The position numbers and the translations under genes were made by a program. DNA of 64,000 nucleotides. It comes from Blastopirellula marina. Its GTDB lineage: Bacteria; Planctomycetota; Planctomycetia; Pirellulales; Thermoguttaceae. Position 1 is the first letter of the stretch, and each line of letters begins with the position of its first letter. Of the stretch, positions 8,806-18,592 are shown piece after piece. The DNA lies in contig DYLS01000008.1 of the NCBI GenBank assembly GCA_020721965.1, forward strand, positions 1-64,000, in the 5' to 3' direction. The notes below the pieces were generated by a model that ran no database searches, was not told the origin of the DNA, and was given only the letters and a program-made list of their open reading frames with translations.

Positions 8806-8875
8806 GGACCTCTGAACAACCCTCGTTGTTTCACAAATCTTGTAGCTTAGCTATAGCTCAGCCGTGAACGGTTAC
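8806..8875 (+). repeat. Second interspersed structured repeat family, copy 2
   Basis: GGACCTCTGAACAACCCTCGTTGTTTCACAAATCTTGTAGCTTAGCTATAGCTCAGCCGTGAACGGTTAC. Confidence 0.75.
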
Positions 8876-9166
8876 TCTGGTTACTCTAATTTTTTGCGAT
8901 TGGGCTTTACGGGCGTGAATCTTGCTGATGGTTGAATTATGATGGGGCAAGGGGGGATGATGGTAGCGTCTGGCATTGCCTACGCTGTTCCCGCCGCGAA
9001 GCCATCAAACTGCGACGCAGCGCATCGAGGATCGCACCAGGCCAAAGGGAGTGCCGTCGTGGTTGATCCAGCCTATATTCCATCCGCGAAAGATCGGGGC
9101 TGACCTCGGACGGCGGCGTCCGAGCGAGGCTTCGGAGTCTCAATTTGATGCAGAGGAGGTACGACC

Positions 9167-9934
9167 ATGCGAAGAGCCATGTGGATTGCGGCCTCGGCGC
9201 TGATCATCTTGGCGATGACCGCCGATGCCGCGTGGGCCGGCCGATTGGGCCTGTTCAAGAGGCGGGCCTGCCGTCGTGTGTCGCCCGCCGTGCTAGCCTT
9301 GCAGGCGGAGCGGGAAAAGGCCGAGCAAGCCAAGCAGGAGGCGGAAGAGGCCCAGGCCGCCGCGGAGGCAGCCCAAGCCCAGGCCGAGGCTGTCAAGGCC
9401 GCTGTGGAACAGGCCCTGAACTCCGTCAAGGAGGAGGCCGCCAAGGCGTTGGCCCAGATTCGCGCCGAGACGGAAGCCGCGCTTAAGGCCAAGGAGGAAG
9501 TGGCCCAGGCGTCTGCCCAGGCCAAGGCCGATGTTGCTGCGGCAGCCCAAGCCAAGGAGGAGGCCGCCAAGGTCAAAGCCGAGGCCGAGGCCCTGATGGC
9601 CCAGGCCAAGGCCGAGATGGAAAAGGTCCAGGCCGCCAAAGCCCAAGCCGAACAAGCGGCCGCGGCCGTCAAGGCCGAGCAGGAAAAGCTGACCGCCGCG
9701 CAAGCCGAGCTACAGAAGCAGCAGCAGGCGGTCAACGAGGCCAAGGCACAAGTGGAGGCCATGAAGGCGGAGCTGGAAAAGGCGAAGGCGGAGGCCGCCA
9801 AGCCTGACGCATCGGCGGGAGGGGAGGCCGCCCCTGCCCCACCAGAAACCCCCGGGTCAGCCGACGCGAACGCTAACCGTGAAAATGCCCCGGGCGCCGA
9901 GGCCGCTCCCGCGGGGGCTTCGGCGCAGCAATAG
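9167..9934 (+). CDS. Secreted Ala/Lys/Glu/Gln-rich coiled-coil protein
   Basis: Signal peptide MRRAMWIAASALIILAMTADAAWA then ~190 aa of AKEEAAKVKAEAEALMAQAKAEMEK-type heptads. Confidence 0.7.
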   Translation: MRRAMWIAASALIILAMTADAAWAGRLGLFKRRACRRVSPAVLALQAEREKAEQAKQEAEEAQAAAEAAQAQAEAVKAAVEQALNSVKEEAAKALAQIRAETEAALKAKEEVAQASAQAKADVAAAAQAKEEAAKVKAEAEALMAQAKAEMEKVQAAKAQAEQAAAAVKAEQEKLTAAQAELQKQQQAVNEAKAQVEAMKAELEKAKAEAAKPDASAGGEAAPAPPETPGSADANANRENAPGAEAAPAGASAQQ

Positions 9935-10290
9935 GCCGCACCGGTCCCGGCCACCGATCCGTGAGCCTTTCCCATCCTGACGGCCCACGGAATCGCCGGT
10001 TGACGAGCGGCGATTTCGCGGATTTGGCCGAGGTCTTCCCGATGGAAACCTCGGCCTTTTTTTGCGCCCGTCGGCACACAGGCGGCAAGAGAAGGGGCAT
10101 CCCCCGCCCCAGGATACGCGGTGACCGCCAAAACTTCGCGAAGATTCGGCCATTGATTCGGGCGAGGACGGCAACTACTCTGGAAAATGGGCATCGTTCT
10201 CTGTCTCTCTTTGAATGCCGCGGAATCGGCGACCTTCACGCAGCGTTGATTCCTATAGCCACAAGCCATGTATTTTTGAGAAGGTGTTGG

Positions 10291-11163
10291 ATGTCTCTAT
10301 CCCGCGTCGCCTGTTGGATGTGCATACTGGTGTGGATCAACTTGTGCGGGCCATACGCGCCCTTCTGCCGGGGAGCCGAGGACTTTCCTACGACGGTCCT
10401 TTGGGCCACGGTGAAGGTAGTCAACCCCGGATCGACCGCCACGGCCGTGCTGATCCGTTCTCCGCAGGGCAAACTCGTCTTGTTGTCGGCGAACCATGTT
10501 TTCGAGTCCATGAGAGGGGACGAATGCACGGTGATTTTGCACCGCCGCGACGAGAAGGGCAGCCTCCAGATGAATCCGAAGCCGCTCACGATTCGGCGCG
10601 AAGGCAAGCCGGAGTGGCAAAAGCACCCCGCCGTGGACCTGGCGGTCATGCCCGTGCCCTTTTCGGAGGAGGATAACCTGGCGATTCTGCCGTGGGAATC
10701 GCTGGCCACGGTCGAGGACCTGGAGCGGCTGTCGCTTCAGCCCGGCGAGTTGGTTCGCGCTATCGGCTTTCCGCACGGCAACGCATTCAAGGGAAGCCCA
10801 CTGGAGTTCGGCGTGGTGCGATTGGGCTGCCTTGCCAACTACCCCATTCTGCCGATCGAGTCTGATCGCCCCTGGCTGATCGACTTGAACACTTTCGAGG
10901 GCGACAGCGGAGGGCCGGTTTACGTTTGGGATCCGCACCATGACCAAGACGGAAATCCAGGCCCGTCCAAGAACGGTTCGATCGTGGGGATCATCGTCGC
11001 GCAGCACTTCCTCGACGAGGAGTACAAGTTGATCTATTCCAGCGGCAAGACCAGGTTGCGGCTGGGCATGGCAATCGTGCTGTCTGCGCCGCTGGCGCGG
11101 GAAGCCGTGGAGCGGTCGATCCAGGCCGCGCCTACGACTTCCGAGGAACCGGCCACGCAATGA
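10291..11163 (+). CDS. Trypsin-like serine peptidase
   Basis: STATAVLIRSPQGKLVLLSANHVF, HPAVDLAVMPVPF, TFEGDSGGPVYVWD: plausible His/Asp/Ser triad; signal peptide from ATG 10291. Confidence 0.75.
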   Translation: MSLSRVACWMCILVWINLCGPYAPFCRGAEDFPTTVLWATVKVVNPGSTATAVLIRSPQGKLVLLSANHVFESMRGDECTVILHRRDEKGSLQMNPKPLTIRREGKPEWQKHPAVDLAVMPVPFSEEDNLAILPWESLATVEDLERLSLQPGELVRAIGFPHGNAFKGSPLEFGVVRLGCLANYPILPIESDRPWLIDLNTFEGDSGGPVYVWDPHHDQDGNPGPSKNGSIVGIIVAQHFLDEEYKLIYSSGKTRLRLGMAIVLSAPLAREAVERSIQAAPTTSEEPATQ

Positions 11164-11278
11164 CCCCAGCCGCGTCGCTGCGCCGAATGGCGTATTCCAG
11201 GCGTTGTACAGCGGCTCAGCAGGTGCACAGCGGCCAGCAGAAATGGGCGGGCGTGGGATCGGTTCGCAGGCCTTCGCG

Positions 11279-12115
11279 TCAGGATCGCAATTGCCAGGCG
11301 ATCACGAGGGGGGAGAGGACAAACACGTAGGCCGCGAACCAGCCCAGCCTCCCCTTTTGCAGCCAGGAAACGAGCCAGCAGAGGGAGGCCCAACTGACCA
11401 CGCAGGCCAAGCCCGCTCCCAGCACCAGCGGGGCGGCATCGAGGGAGTGGGTGGTTTTCTGTGCCGCGTCGAGGGCCTCCAGCAGACCGGCGCCGGCCAT
11501 GGCAGGCAGGGCCAGCAAGAAGGAAAACGCGGCCGCCTCTTCTCGTTTCAATCCGCAAAACAAGCCCGCGGCGATCGTCGAGCCGCTCCGCGACAGCCCC
11601 GGCAGGATGGCAAAGGCCTGAAAGACGCCGATGCCCAAGGCCTGGGGGTAAGTCAATTGGTTGCCCGAACCCGTGCCGCGCCCGTGTCGCGATTCCCTCC
11701 AGCGCGCCGCGATCAATAGCCCTCCCGTGACGGCGAACATGACTCCCGCCAATAGGGCGTTCTCCAATGGATCCCAACGGAAGCGGCCTGTAAACCACTT
11801 ATCCAAGAACCCCTTGTAAGCCACACCCACCACTCCCGCCGGGATGCTACCGACCAGGATCAGGCCGATCAGCCGACGATCGCTACCGAACATGCGCACG
11901 ATGCGGCTCCAGTAGAAGACCACGATCGCCAGCAGCGACCCCATGTGCAGGGCGATATTGACGGTCAGCTTTTCATCCACAGGATGGCCGTATTGATCGA
12001 ACAGCGAGGCCAGAACGATCACATGCCCGGAGGAGCTGATGGGCAGGACCTCGGTCACGCCTTGCACTACCGCCAGGACGGCAATTTCGAGATATTCCCA
12101 CACGTTGAATGGCAT
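11279..12115 (-). CDS. uppP: Undecaprenyl-diphosphatase (BacA/UppP)
   Basis: AVVQGVTEVLPISSSGHVIVLA and LPGLSRSGSTIAAGL motifs. Confidence 0.93.
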   Translation of the reverse strand: MPFNVWEYLEIAVLAVVQGVTEVLPISSSGHVIVLASLFDQYGHPVDEKLTVNIALHMGSLLAIVVFYWSRIVRMFGSDRRLIGLILVGSIPAGVVGVAYKGFLDKWFTGRFRWDPLENALLAGVMFAVTGGLLIAARWRESRHGRGTGSGNQLTYPQALGIGVFQAFAILPGLSRSGSTIAAGLFCGLKREEAAAFSFLLALPAMAGAGLLEALDAAQKTTHSLDAAPLVLGAGLACVVSWASLCWLVSWLQKGRLGWFAAYVFVLSPLVIAWQLRS

Positions 12116-12310
12116 CGCGAGCCTCGCAGTCGATCCTATAGGATGTATGCCCCGGGCTTCATCGGTCAAATCTCCCAATTGTAGCTCATGGCAGCACGGG
12201 GAGGAGTGATCGCCCCCTTTCCCAGCCGGATCGGTACAATTCCCCGGAAGGCAGCGACGGTCTGTGGTGGCAGCCTAGCGGCGGGCAAGGCCGGTCCTGC
12301 CGGGGCTGGC

Positions 12311-12382
12311 CCACCTCGGGCTTACGCCCGAGGCTCGTATCCCGCTGCAGACGCCCCACGAGCCACCAGCGTAAGCTGGTGG
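12311..12382. repeat. REPIN-like composite element, inverted orientation
   Basis: CCACCTCGGGCTTACGCCCGAGGCTC ... GAGCCACCAGCGTAAGCTGGTGG. Confidence 0.85.
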
Positions 12383-12410
12383 TAAAGCCTTTCCTTGGGA
12401 GCATAATCGA

Positions 12411-13136
12411 ATGTGTGGGCGATTTACGTTGAGAACAAATCCCAAGACTGTGGCCGACCATTTCGGACTGCCCGAGCTGCCATTGCTGGAACCGCGATAC
12501 AACATTGCCCCACGGCAGCCGGTGGATATCATCCGCGAGGTCTCGTCCCCGGCCAGTGCAGGAAAAGACTTGGCTGCGTCGCACGTTGGCCTCGCGCTCG
12601 AATGCAGCCGCGTGCAATGGGGATTGGTCCCACCATGGGCGAAGGACGCTGGGCAAGCGGGTTGGATCAACGTCCGCTCGGAGACGGCCGCGGCGCGGCC
12701 TGCCTTTCGCTCCGCCCTGCGCTACCGCCGATGCCTGGTCCCCGCGGACGGCTTTTACGAGTGGAAAAAACGCGACGGCTGCAAGCAGCCCTACTTCATC
12801 CACTTTCGCGATGATCGGCTGTTCGCCTTCGCCGGGCTATGGGAATATCGCGAGGCGGACGATGGTTCGGTACTCGAATCGTGCGTCATCATGACGACGG
12901 CCCCCAATTCCCTGATGCTGGAGATGCACGACCGCATGCCGGTGATCCTCCCGCCCTCGCACTACACGGAGTGGCTGAACCCCGATCTCCAAGACCCTGC
13001 TCCGCTGCAATCGCTATTGTGCCCCTACCCCGCAGACGAGATGGAGGCTTTTCCCGTGGGCAATTACGTCAATGCGACGGTCCACGAAGGCCCCCGCTGT
13101 CTCCAGCGTGACGAAGGCCCCGGCTCGCTGTTCTAA
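12411..13136 (+). CDS. SOS response-associated peptidase (SRAP/YedK/HMCES family)
   Basis: MCGRFTLRT, RYNIAPRQPV, INVRSETAAARPAFR, RRCLVPADGFYEWK. Confidence 0.93.
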   Translation: MCGRFTLRTNPKTVADHFGLPELPLLEPRYNIAPRQPVDIIREVSSPASAGKDLAASHVGLALECSRVQWGLVPPWAKDAGQAGWINVRSETAAARPAFRSALRYRRCLVPADGFYEWKKRDGCKQPYFIHFRDDRLFAFAGLWEYREADDGSVLESCVIMTTAPNSLMLEMHDRMPVILPPSHYTEWLNPDLQDPAPLQSLLCPYPADEMEAFPVGNYVNATVHEGPRCLQRDEGPGSLF

Positions 13137-13630
13137 ACGCGTCCGCGGTCGCTGGGACGGTTCGCTTGCCGGGACGGTCGCCTCTCTGGGTGGCCTGCAT
13201 TTCCGCCTGGAGTGGACTCGGCATCGAAGCCGCATAGGATGCGTGACGAGCACGGTCCTTTGCAGTCAGGCGGCGCTGGCGAAGCACGCTACGCTGACCG
13301 GATACTCGCGGAGCACGCTACGGTTGCCGTCTCCACTATCTGGACGCTGCGCATGTTCTCAACGTCCGAGGGGGCATCGCCGGACGAGAGGGGCCTGCGA
13401 ATCATTTGCGAAAAACGGGTAGGCAAGGGATGAGGCTTCTCGCAAGGAATCCGGCCTCCGGCAGGGGCACGAGGTTGCCCACCCCTACACCGGACCTTCG
13501 GCGGACGTAGAATGAAACATTCGATGGGGGTGCGGCTTCACGGTCGAAGCCACCGACGCAGGGATTTGCTAGATCCGCGCCGCAACGCCTCCTGGGAGTC
13601 CTACGCTTTCGTCACGAGGTCGGTTGCGTC

Positions 13631-15187
13631 ATGCGAAGTTGCGGCGTGCTATTGCATCCCACATCGCTACCCTCTCCGTACGGGATCGGCGACTTGGGCC
13701 GATCCGCTTATCGCTTCGTCGATTGGTTGGTGGAGGCGGGGCAGGGCTACTGGCAGATTCTGCCCCTCGGCCCGGTGGACGAGCATGGCTCGCCCTACAA
13801 GTCGGCCTCGGCGTTTGCTGGCAACGAGCTATTGATTTCGCCGGACGTGCTGGTGGAGTGGGAGTTGGTGGGACGAGGGGACGTGGAGGACCTTTGCCCG
13901 CCCGATTTTCCCGCCGATTGCCACGTCGATTTTCCTGCCGTGCGTCGCCGCAAGACGGCCCTCCTAGACCGGGCGTTCTCCGTCTTCCTTCAGCGAAAGG
14001 ACCCGGAGCTGCGAGCGGACTTCCAGACCTTCTGTCAGGCCAAGGCACGCTGGCTCTATCCCTTCGCGTGGTATAGCGCCCTCAGCGAGCTGCATGGCGG
14101 ATTGCCCTGGAATCGGTGGGACCGCAAATACGCCGCTGTCAATCTGGAGACCGCCTTCAGCTCGTACGAAGCAAGTCTAGGGCAAGTTCCCAAGGACATC
14201 CGCTCGGCCTTCGAAAGGCATTGCTTTCGGCAGTTTCTCTTTTTCCGACAGTGGGGCGGATTGCATCGCTACGCGAGGGAGCAGGGCGTTTCCATCTTTG
14301 GGGACATCCCGATCTACGTGGCCTACGAGAGTGCCGACGTCTGGGCCTATCCGCGATACTTCCTGCTCGACGAAAACGGCTCGCCGTTGGAGGTCGCCGG
14401 TGTCCCGCCCGACTATTTCAACGCCACGGGCCAACTGTGGGGCAACCTGGTCTATCGTTGGGATGCCTTGCGGGAAGATGGCTATCGCTGGTGGATCGAG
14501 CGATTGCGGGCGGTTTTCGATCTGGTCGATTTGGCGCGGATCGATCACTTTCGTGGTTTGGAGGCCTTCTGGTCGGTCCCGGCCTGGCATGCCACGGCCG
14601 AGCATGGGCGGTGGATTCCCGGCCCGGGCGAGGAGCTTCTCCAACGCTTGCTGGCAGAGTGGGCTGGCCCCTGGAACGTCCGCGGCGACGGCCGCCGGAG
14701 CCTGCCGATCGTGGCCGAAGACCTGGGCCACATCACGCCGCCGGTGATCGCGTTGCGGAAGCAGTTCGGCCTTCCGGGCATGGCGGTTTTGCAATTCGCC
14801 TTTGGCACTTCCCAAGTCGATGCCTTTTTGCCCGATCGCGTGGACGCCGATACCGTGATGTACAGCGGCACGCACGACAACGATACCAGCCGCGGTTGGT
14901 TCATCCGCGAGGTGCTCCCCCGCCGCGAGCTTATGGATCGGTTGAGTCGCTATTGCCGACCGTCGCCGGAGACCATCCATTGGAGCATGATCGAGCTGGC
15001 CTTTCGTTCCCGATCAGAGATCGCCATCGTGCCGCTCCAGGACGTGCTGGGACTGGATTCCGACGCCCGGATGAACACCCCCGGCACACCGCACAATAAC
15101 TGGCGCTGGCGATTCGACGATGCGGCGTTGACCGATGATCTGGCCGAGCGTTTGCGGCGGGTGTCCGCCGAGGCCGTCGTCGTGTGA
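13631..15187 (+). CDS. malQ: 4-alpha-glucanotransferase
   Basis: GVLLHPTSLPSPYGIGDLG, FGDIPIYVAYESADVW, IVAEDLGHITPPV, TPGTPHNNWRWR. Confidence 0.95.
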   Translation: MRSCGVLLHPTSLPSPYGIGDLGRSAYRFVDWLVEAGQGYWQILPLGPVDEHGSPYKSASAFAGNELLISPDVLVEWELVGRGDVEDLCPPDFPADCHVDFPAVRRRKTALLDRAFSVFLQRKDPELRADFQTFCQAKARWLYPFAWYSALSELHGGLPWNRWDRKYAAVNLETAFSSYEASLGQVPKDIRSAFERHCFRQFLFFRQWGGLHRYAREQGVSIFGDIPIYVAYESADVWAYPRYFLLDENGSPLEVAGVPPDYFNATGQLWGNLVYRWDALREDGYRWWIERLRAVFDLVDLARIDHFRGLEAFWSVPAWHATAEHGRWIPGPGEELLQRLLAEWAGPWNVRGDGRRSLPIVAEDLGHITPPVIALRKQFGLPGMAVLQFAFGTSQVDAFLPDRVDADTVMYSGTHDNDTSRGWFIREVLPRRELMDRLSRYCRPSPETIHWSMIELAFRSRSEIAIVPLQDVLGLDSDARMNTPGTPHNNWRWRFDDAALTDDLAERLRRVSAEAVVV

Positions 15188-15200
15188 GCCGCGGTACGCC

Positions 15201-15321
15201 CTTGCAGCGAGTCTCGGGCGAGGAAGTGTCCACCATACCTGTCGCGGCGGTCGAGGCCATAAAATCGGCCGTCGATCCTTACAGCGTTTCTCCGGCGAGG
15301 AAGTGTCCACTAGGCCTGTCG
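15201..15321. repeat. Pair of imperfect 44-bp direct repeats, 77-bp spacing
   Basis: CTTGCAGCGAGTCTCGGGCGAGGAAGTGTCCACCATACCTGTCG (15201) and CTTACAGCGTTTCTCCGGCGAGGAAGTGTCCACTAGGCCTGTCG (15278). Confidence 0.85.
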
Positions 15322-15354
15322 AGCAGGGAGAGGGATGATTCCATGGGTCCAGGC

Positions 15355-16506
15355 TCAGCCGTCTCGGGACGACCGCGATTCCCGACGGGCGGCGCCGTCC
15401 GAAAACCCCACCTCCGTTTCCGATCCCCCCAAGGCCCGGGCGATGGTCTCGGTGCAAACAGGCGAGATGACCCCGCCCTCGAAGATGATGCCACGGATCA
15501 GCTTCGCGGGCGTGACGTCGAAGGCTGGGTTGTACACGTCCACCCCGTCGGGCGAGGTGGGACGGCCGAATCCGTGGGTCACTTCGCGGGGATCGCGTTG
15601 TTCGATGGGGATTTTCGTGCCGTCGGCCAGGCTCAAATCGAAGGTGGTACGGGGGGCGGCCACATAAAATGGCACACCGTGGTAGGCCGCCAAGATGGCC
15701 AGGCCGTAGGTGCCAATCTTGTTGGCTGTGTCGCCGTTGGCCGCGATGCGGTCCGCGCCCACGATCACGGCCTGCACGCGGCCTTCGCGGAGGACTTGAG
15801 CGGCCATGTTGTCGCACAGCAGCGTGACTGGCACACCATTGGCCTGCAACTCCCATGCGGTCAGCCGGGCGCCCTGCAAGAGCGGTCGGGTCTCGTCGGC
15901 ATACACGTGGACGCGCTTGCCCGCCTCCACGGCCGCATAGATCGCCGCCAAGGCGGTCCCGTATTCCGAGGTCGCCAACCCGCCTGCATTGCAATGCGTT
16001 AAAACGCCGTCGCCGTCCTGGAGCAGCCCGGCACCATGCCGCCCGATGGCCCGGCACAAGCGGCGGTCTTCATCGTGGATGGCCTGGGCCTCCGCCAAGA
16101 GCGCCGACGCGATGGCAGGAACCGAAGTGCTCGCCGCCAGACGGTGCGCCAGCTTCTGCATCCGATCCAAGGCCCAAAACAGATTCACGGCCGTGGGGCG
16201 CGATCCGGCCAAGTAGTCCCGTACGCCATCCACTTCTCGGACGAACTTCGCCGCATCGTTGCACCCGGCAAGCTTGCGGACACCCAGGTACAAGCCATAG
16301 GCAGCGGCGATCCCAATGGCCGGCGCCCCGCGGACCCGCAACTGGTGAATCGCTTCCCAAACCACGGCGGCATCGCGGCATTCCAAATAGCGGACTTCGC
16401 GGGGGAGCAGGGTCTGATCCAATAGGCGCAGAAAGCCGTCCTCCCCGTCCACCCATTCCAACGACAAAACCATCCGCGATGCCACGCCGGGACTCCTATC
16501 GTTCAT
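15355..16506 (-). CDS. mtnA: S-methyl-5-thioribose-1-phosphate isomerase
   Basis: IHQLRVRGAPAIGIAAAYG, LTHCNAGGLAT, GADRIAANGDTANKIGTY. Confidence 0.95.
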   Translation of the reverse strand: MNDRSPGVASRMVLSLEWVDGEDGFLRLLDQTLLPREVRYLECRDAAVVWEAIHQLRVRGAPAIGIAAAYGLYLGVRKLAGCNDAAKFVREVDGVRDYLAGSRPTAVNLFWALDRMQKLAHRLAASTSVPAIASALLAEAQAIHDEDRRLCRAIGRHGAGLLQDGDGVLTHCNAGGLATSEYGTALAAIYAAVEAGKRVHVYADETRPLLQGARLTAWELQANGVPVTLLCDNMAAQVLREGRVQAVIVGADRIAANGDTANKIGTYGLAILAAYHGVPFYVAAPRTTFDLSLADGTKIPIEQRDPREVTHGFGRPTSPDGVDVYNPAFDVTPAKLIRGIIFEGGVISPVCTETIARALGGSETEVGFSDGAARRESRSSRDG

Positions 16507-16614
16507 CCGGTTCCAGGAGGCGGGACGGCCCGATCCTCCGCACGCAATCTCCAGTGCAGGCTGGTCTTCGCCGCTTCCCCAACCAGGAGGCCATCACTTG
16601 CAGGCGGTAACCGA

Positions 16615-17136
16615 TCACGAGCCGAACTCGGCTGCGACCTGACGCTGCAAGGCCTCGTCTTTTCGAGCGATCTTTTCGTTCAGACGGCGGCGGAAGGCGA
16701 TCAGCCTGTCCCGCAGGTCGGGATCCGACAGGGCCAGGATCTGGACGGCTAACAGTCCCGCGTTCCGAGCCCCCCCCATGCCCACGGCGACCGTGGCGAC
16801 CGGGATGTCGCCCGGCATCTGCGCCATGGAAAGCAGCGAATCCAGCCCGCCGGCGAGGGCGGTGGGCACAGGCAGCCCGATCACGGGGAGGACGGTGTGT
16901 GCCGCGACAACGCCGGCCAGGTGGGCCGCTCCGCCAGCCGCCGCGATGATGACCCGAATCCCCCGCTCCGAGGCCTCCGCCGCGTACCGGCTGACGACCT
17001 CCGGCGTCCGATGGGCGCTCATCACCCGAACCTCGAACGGCACGTCGAACTCCGCCAGGGCCTCCGCGGCGGGCTTGACTTTGTCCCAGTCGTTGTCGCT
17101 CCCCATCAAGATCGCGACCTTGGCTTCCCCACTCAT
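16615..17136 (-). CDS. purE: N5-carboxyaminoimidazole ribonucleotide mutase
   Basis: VAILMGSDNDWDKVKPA, VRVMSAHRTPE, IIAAAGGAAHLAGVVAAHT; ATG 17136. Confidence 0.95.
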   Translation of the reverse strand: MSGEAKVAILMGSDNDWDKVKPAAEALAEFDVPFEVRVMSAHRTPEVVSRYAAEASERGIRVIIAAAGGAAHLAGVVAAHTVLPVIGLPVPTALAGGLDSLLSMAQMPGDIPVATVAVGMGGARNAGLLAVQILALSDPDLRDRLIAFRRRLNEKIARKDEALQRQVAAEFGS

Positions 17137-17390
17137 GCGATACTCCAACCGAAATGACCAAACGAGCCAAACCCCAAGCGATGCCCCCCAATCACGCGCC
17201 GCATCACATGCCGAAAGCAGGTTCGCGGAGATGGAGCGGGCTTTACCGTACAGCGTTCCGCGGGCCAACATCTGGCAAGGCACGGATGTCTCGTGAGCCG
17301 CGGCGTCGATGATCTGTGAGCCACGACGTCAAGCTTCCCATTTTACCGGCCGGGGCGACCGTCGGGCAGGACCTCGCAGCGAGGCATCTT

Positions 17391-17466
17391 CACCACCAGC
17401 TTACGCTGGTGGCTCCTAGCGCGACTCCAGCGCAATACGAGCCTCGGGCGTAAGCCCGAGGTGGAG
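17391..17466. repeat. REPIN-like composite element; extra single hairpin A at 17549-17568
   Basis: CACCACCAGCTTACGCTGGTGGCTCCTAGCGCGACTCCAGCGCAATACGAGCCTCGGGCGTAAGCCCGAGGTGGA. Confidence 0.85.
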
Positions 17467-17743
17467 GCATCACCAAAACGCACGGATCGCACAAAACGCA
17501 CGCACCGAACACGCGCACCGCTTCGCAGCATCACCACCGCCAGTTCCACCACCAGCTTACGCTGGTGGCTCACCGATGCACGCTTTTTCCAGTGCCAATT
17601 GCACGACCAGCTTACAGGGAGGGATCGGGATTTACGATCAGCGCATGGTACCGCATGGTACAGATCCGCGCCTGCCCCCCATGCATTGCAAGCCCAGGCC
17701 GGTAAAATGAATAGACTTGCTCGGCCGATGCAAGGGGGGATTC

Positions 17744-18592
17744 ATGGCGAAACAATGGGAGTGCGTGGCCATCGTGGGAGTCGGCCTGATTGGCGCCTCG
17801 ATCGGGCAGGGGCTTCTACGGCGCGGTCTGGCCAAGCGTATCGTCGGTATTGCGCGGCGGCAGACCACGCTCCGCGCGGCACGGCGGGTGGAGGCCGTCA
17901 CCAACACCACCATTGATCCCCTCAAGGGTGTGGCCGATGCGGAACTGGTCGTTGTTTGCACACCGCCCGACACCGTCGTCGATCTCGTGCGGCGAACGGT
18001 CGAACACTGCCCCGAACGGACGCTGTTCACGGACGCGGCCAGCGTCAAGGGCAAGATCGCGGCAGCTCTGGATGGCCCCCTCCCCCGCGGTTGCCGTTAT
18101 CTCGGGTCGCATCCCCTGGCGGGAAGCGAGAAGACCGGCCCCAGTTACGCCGACGGCAATTTGTTCGAAGGGCGAGTGACAGTCCTAACCCCGACCTCCA
18201 ACACGAATGCCGACGATTTCGACGCCCTGGAGGCGTTTTGGTCTTCGCTGGGGTCCGTGGTCGTCCAGATGTCGCCCGACGAACACGATCGCGCCGTGGC
18301 CGAAACCAGCCACTTTCCCCATCTGGCCGCCGCGGTTCTGGCGGGAATGCTGCCGGAACCGTACTTTCGTCTGGCGGGATCGGGCTTCTTGGATACCACG
18401 CGGATCGCGGCGGGCGACGTAGAGATGTGGACGCAAATCTGTATGCAAAATCGACGCCATCTCCTGGAGACCTGCCGGAAGTTCGGGGAACGGCTCCGCG
18501 GCCTGGCGGCGGCCCTGGAAAAAGGCGATGCCTCGGGCATCCATCAAATCTTGAGCTTGGGAAAAAAGAATCGCGATGCTTTGGGAAGTTGA
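17744..18592 (+). CDS. tyrA: Prephenate dehydrogenase family protein
   Basis: [17 protein letters not shown] Rossmann motif, [32 protein letters not shown]. Confidence 0.9.
   Translation: MAKQWECVAIVGVGLIGASIGQGLLRRGLAKRIVGIARRQTTLRAARRVEAVTNTTIDPLKGVADAELVVVCTPPDTVVDLVRRTVEHCPERTLFTDAASVKGKIAAALDGPLPRGCRYLGSHPLAGSEKTGPSYADGNLFEGRVTVLTPTSNTNADDFDALEAFWSSLGSVVVQMSPDEHDRAVAETSHFPHLAAAVLAGMLPEPYFRLAGSGFLDTTRIAAGDVEMWTQICMQNRRHLLETCRKFGERLRGLAAALEKGDASGIHQILSLGKKNRDALGS

Noticed and set aside
9073-10269. Ser/Ala-rich 398-aa minus-strand ORF
   Set aside because: Mirror image of the Ala/Lys/Glu coiled-coil gene; composition is a by-product of the repeats on the other strand
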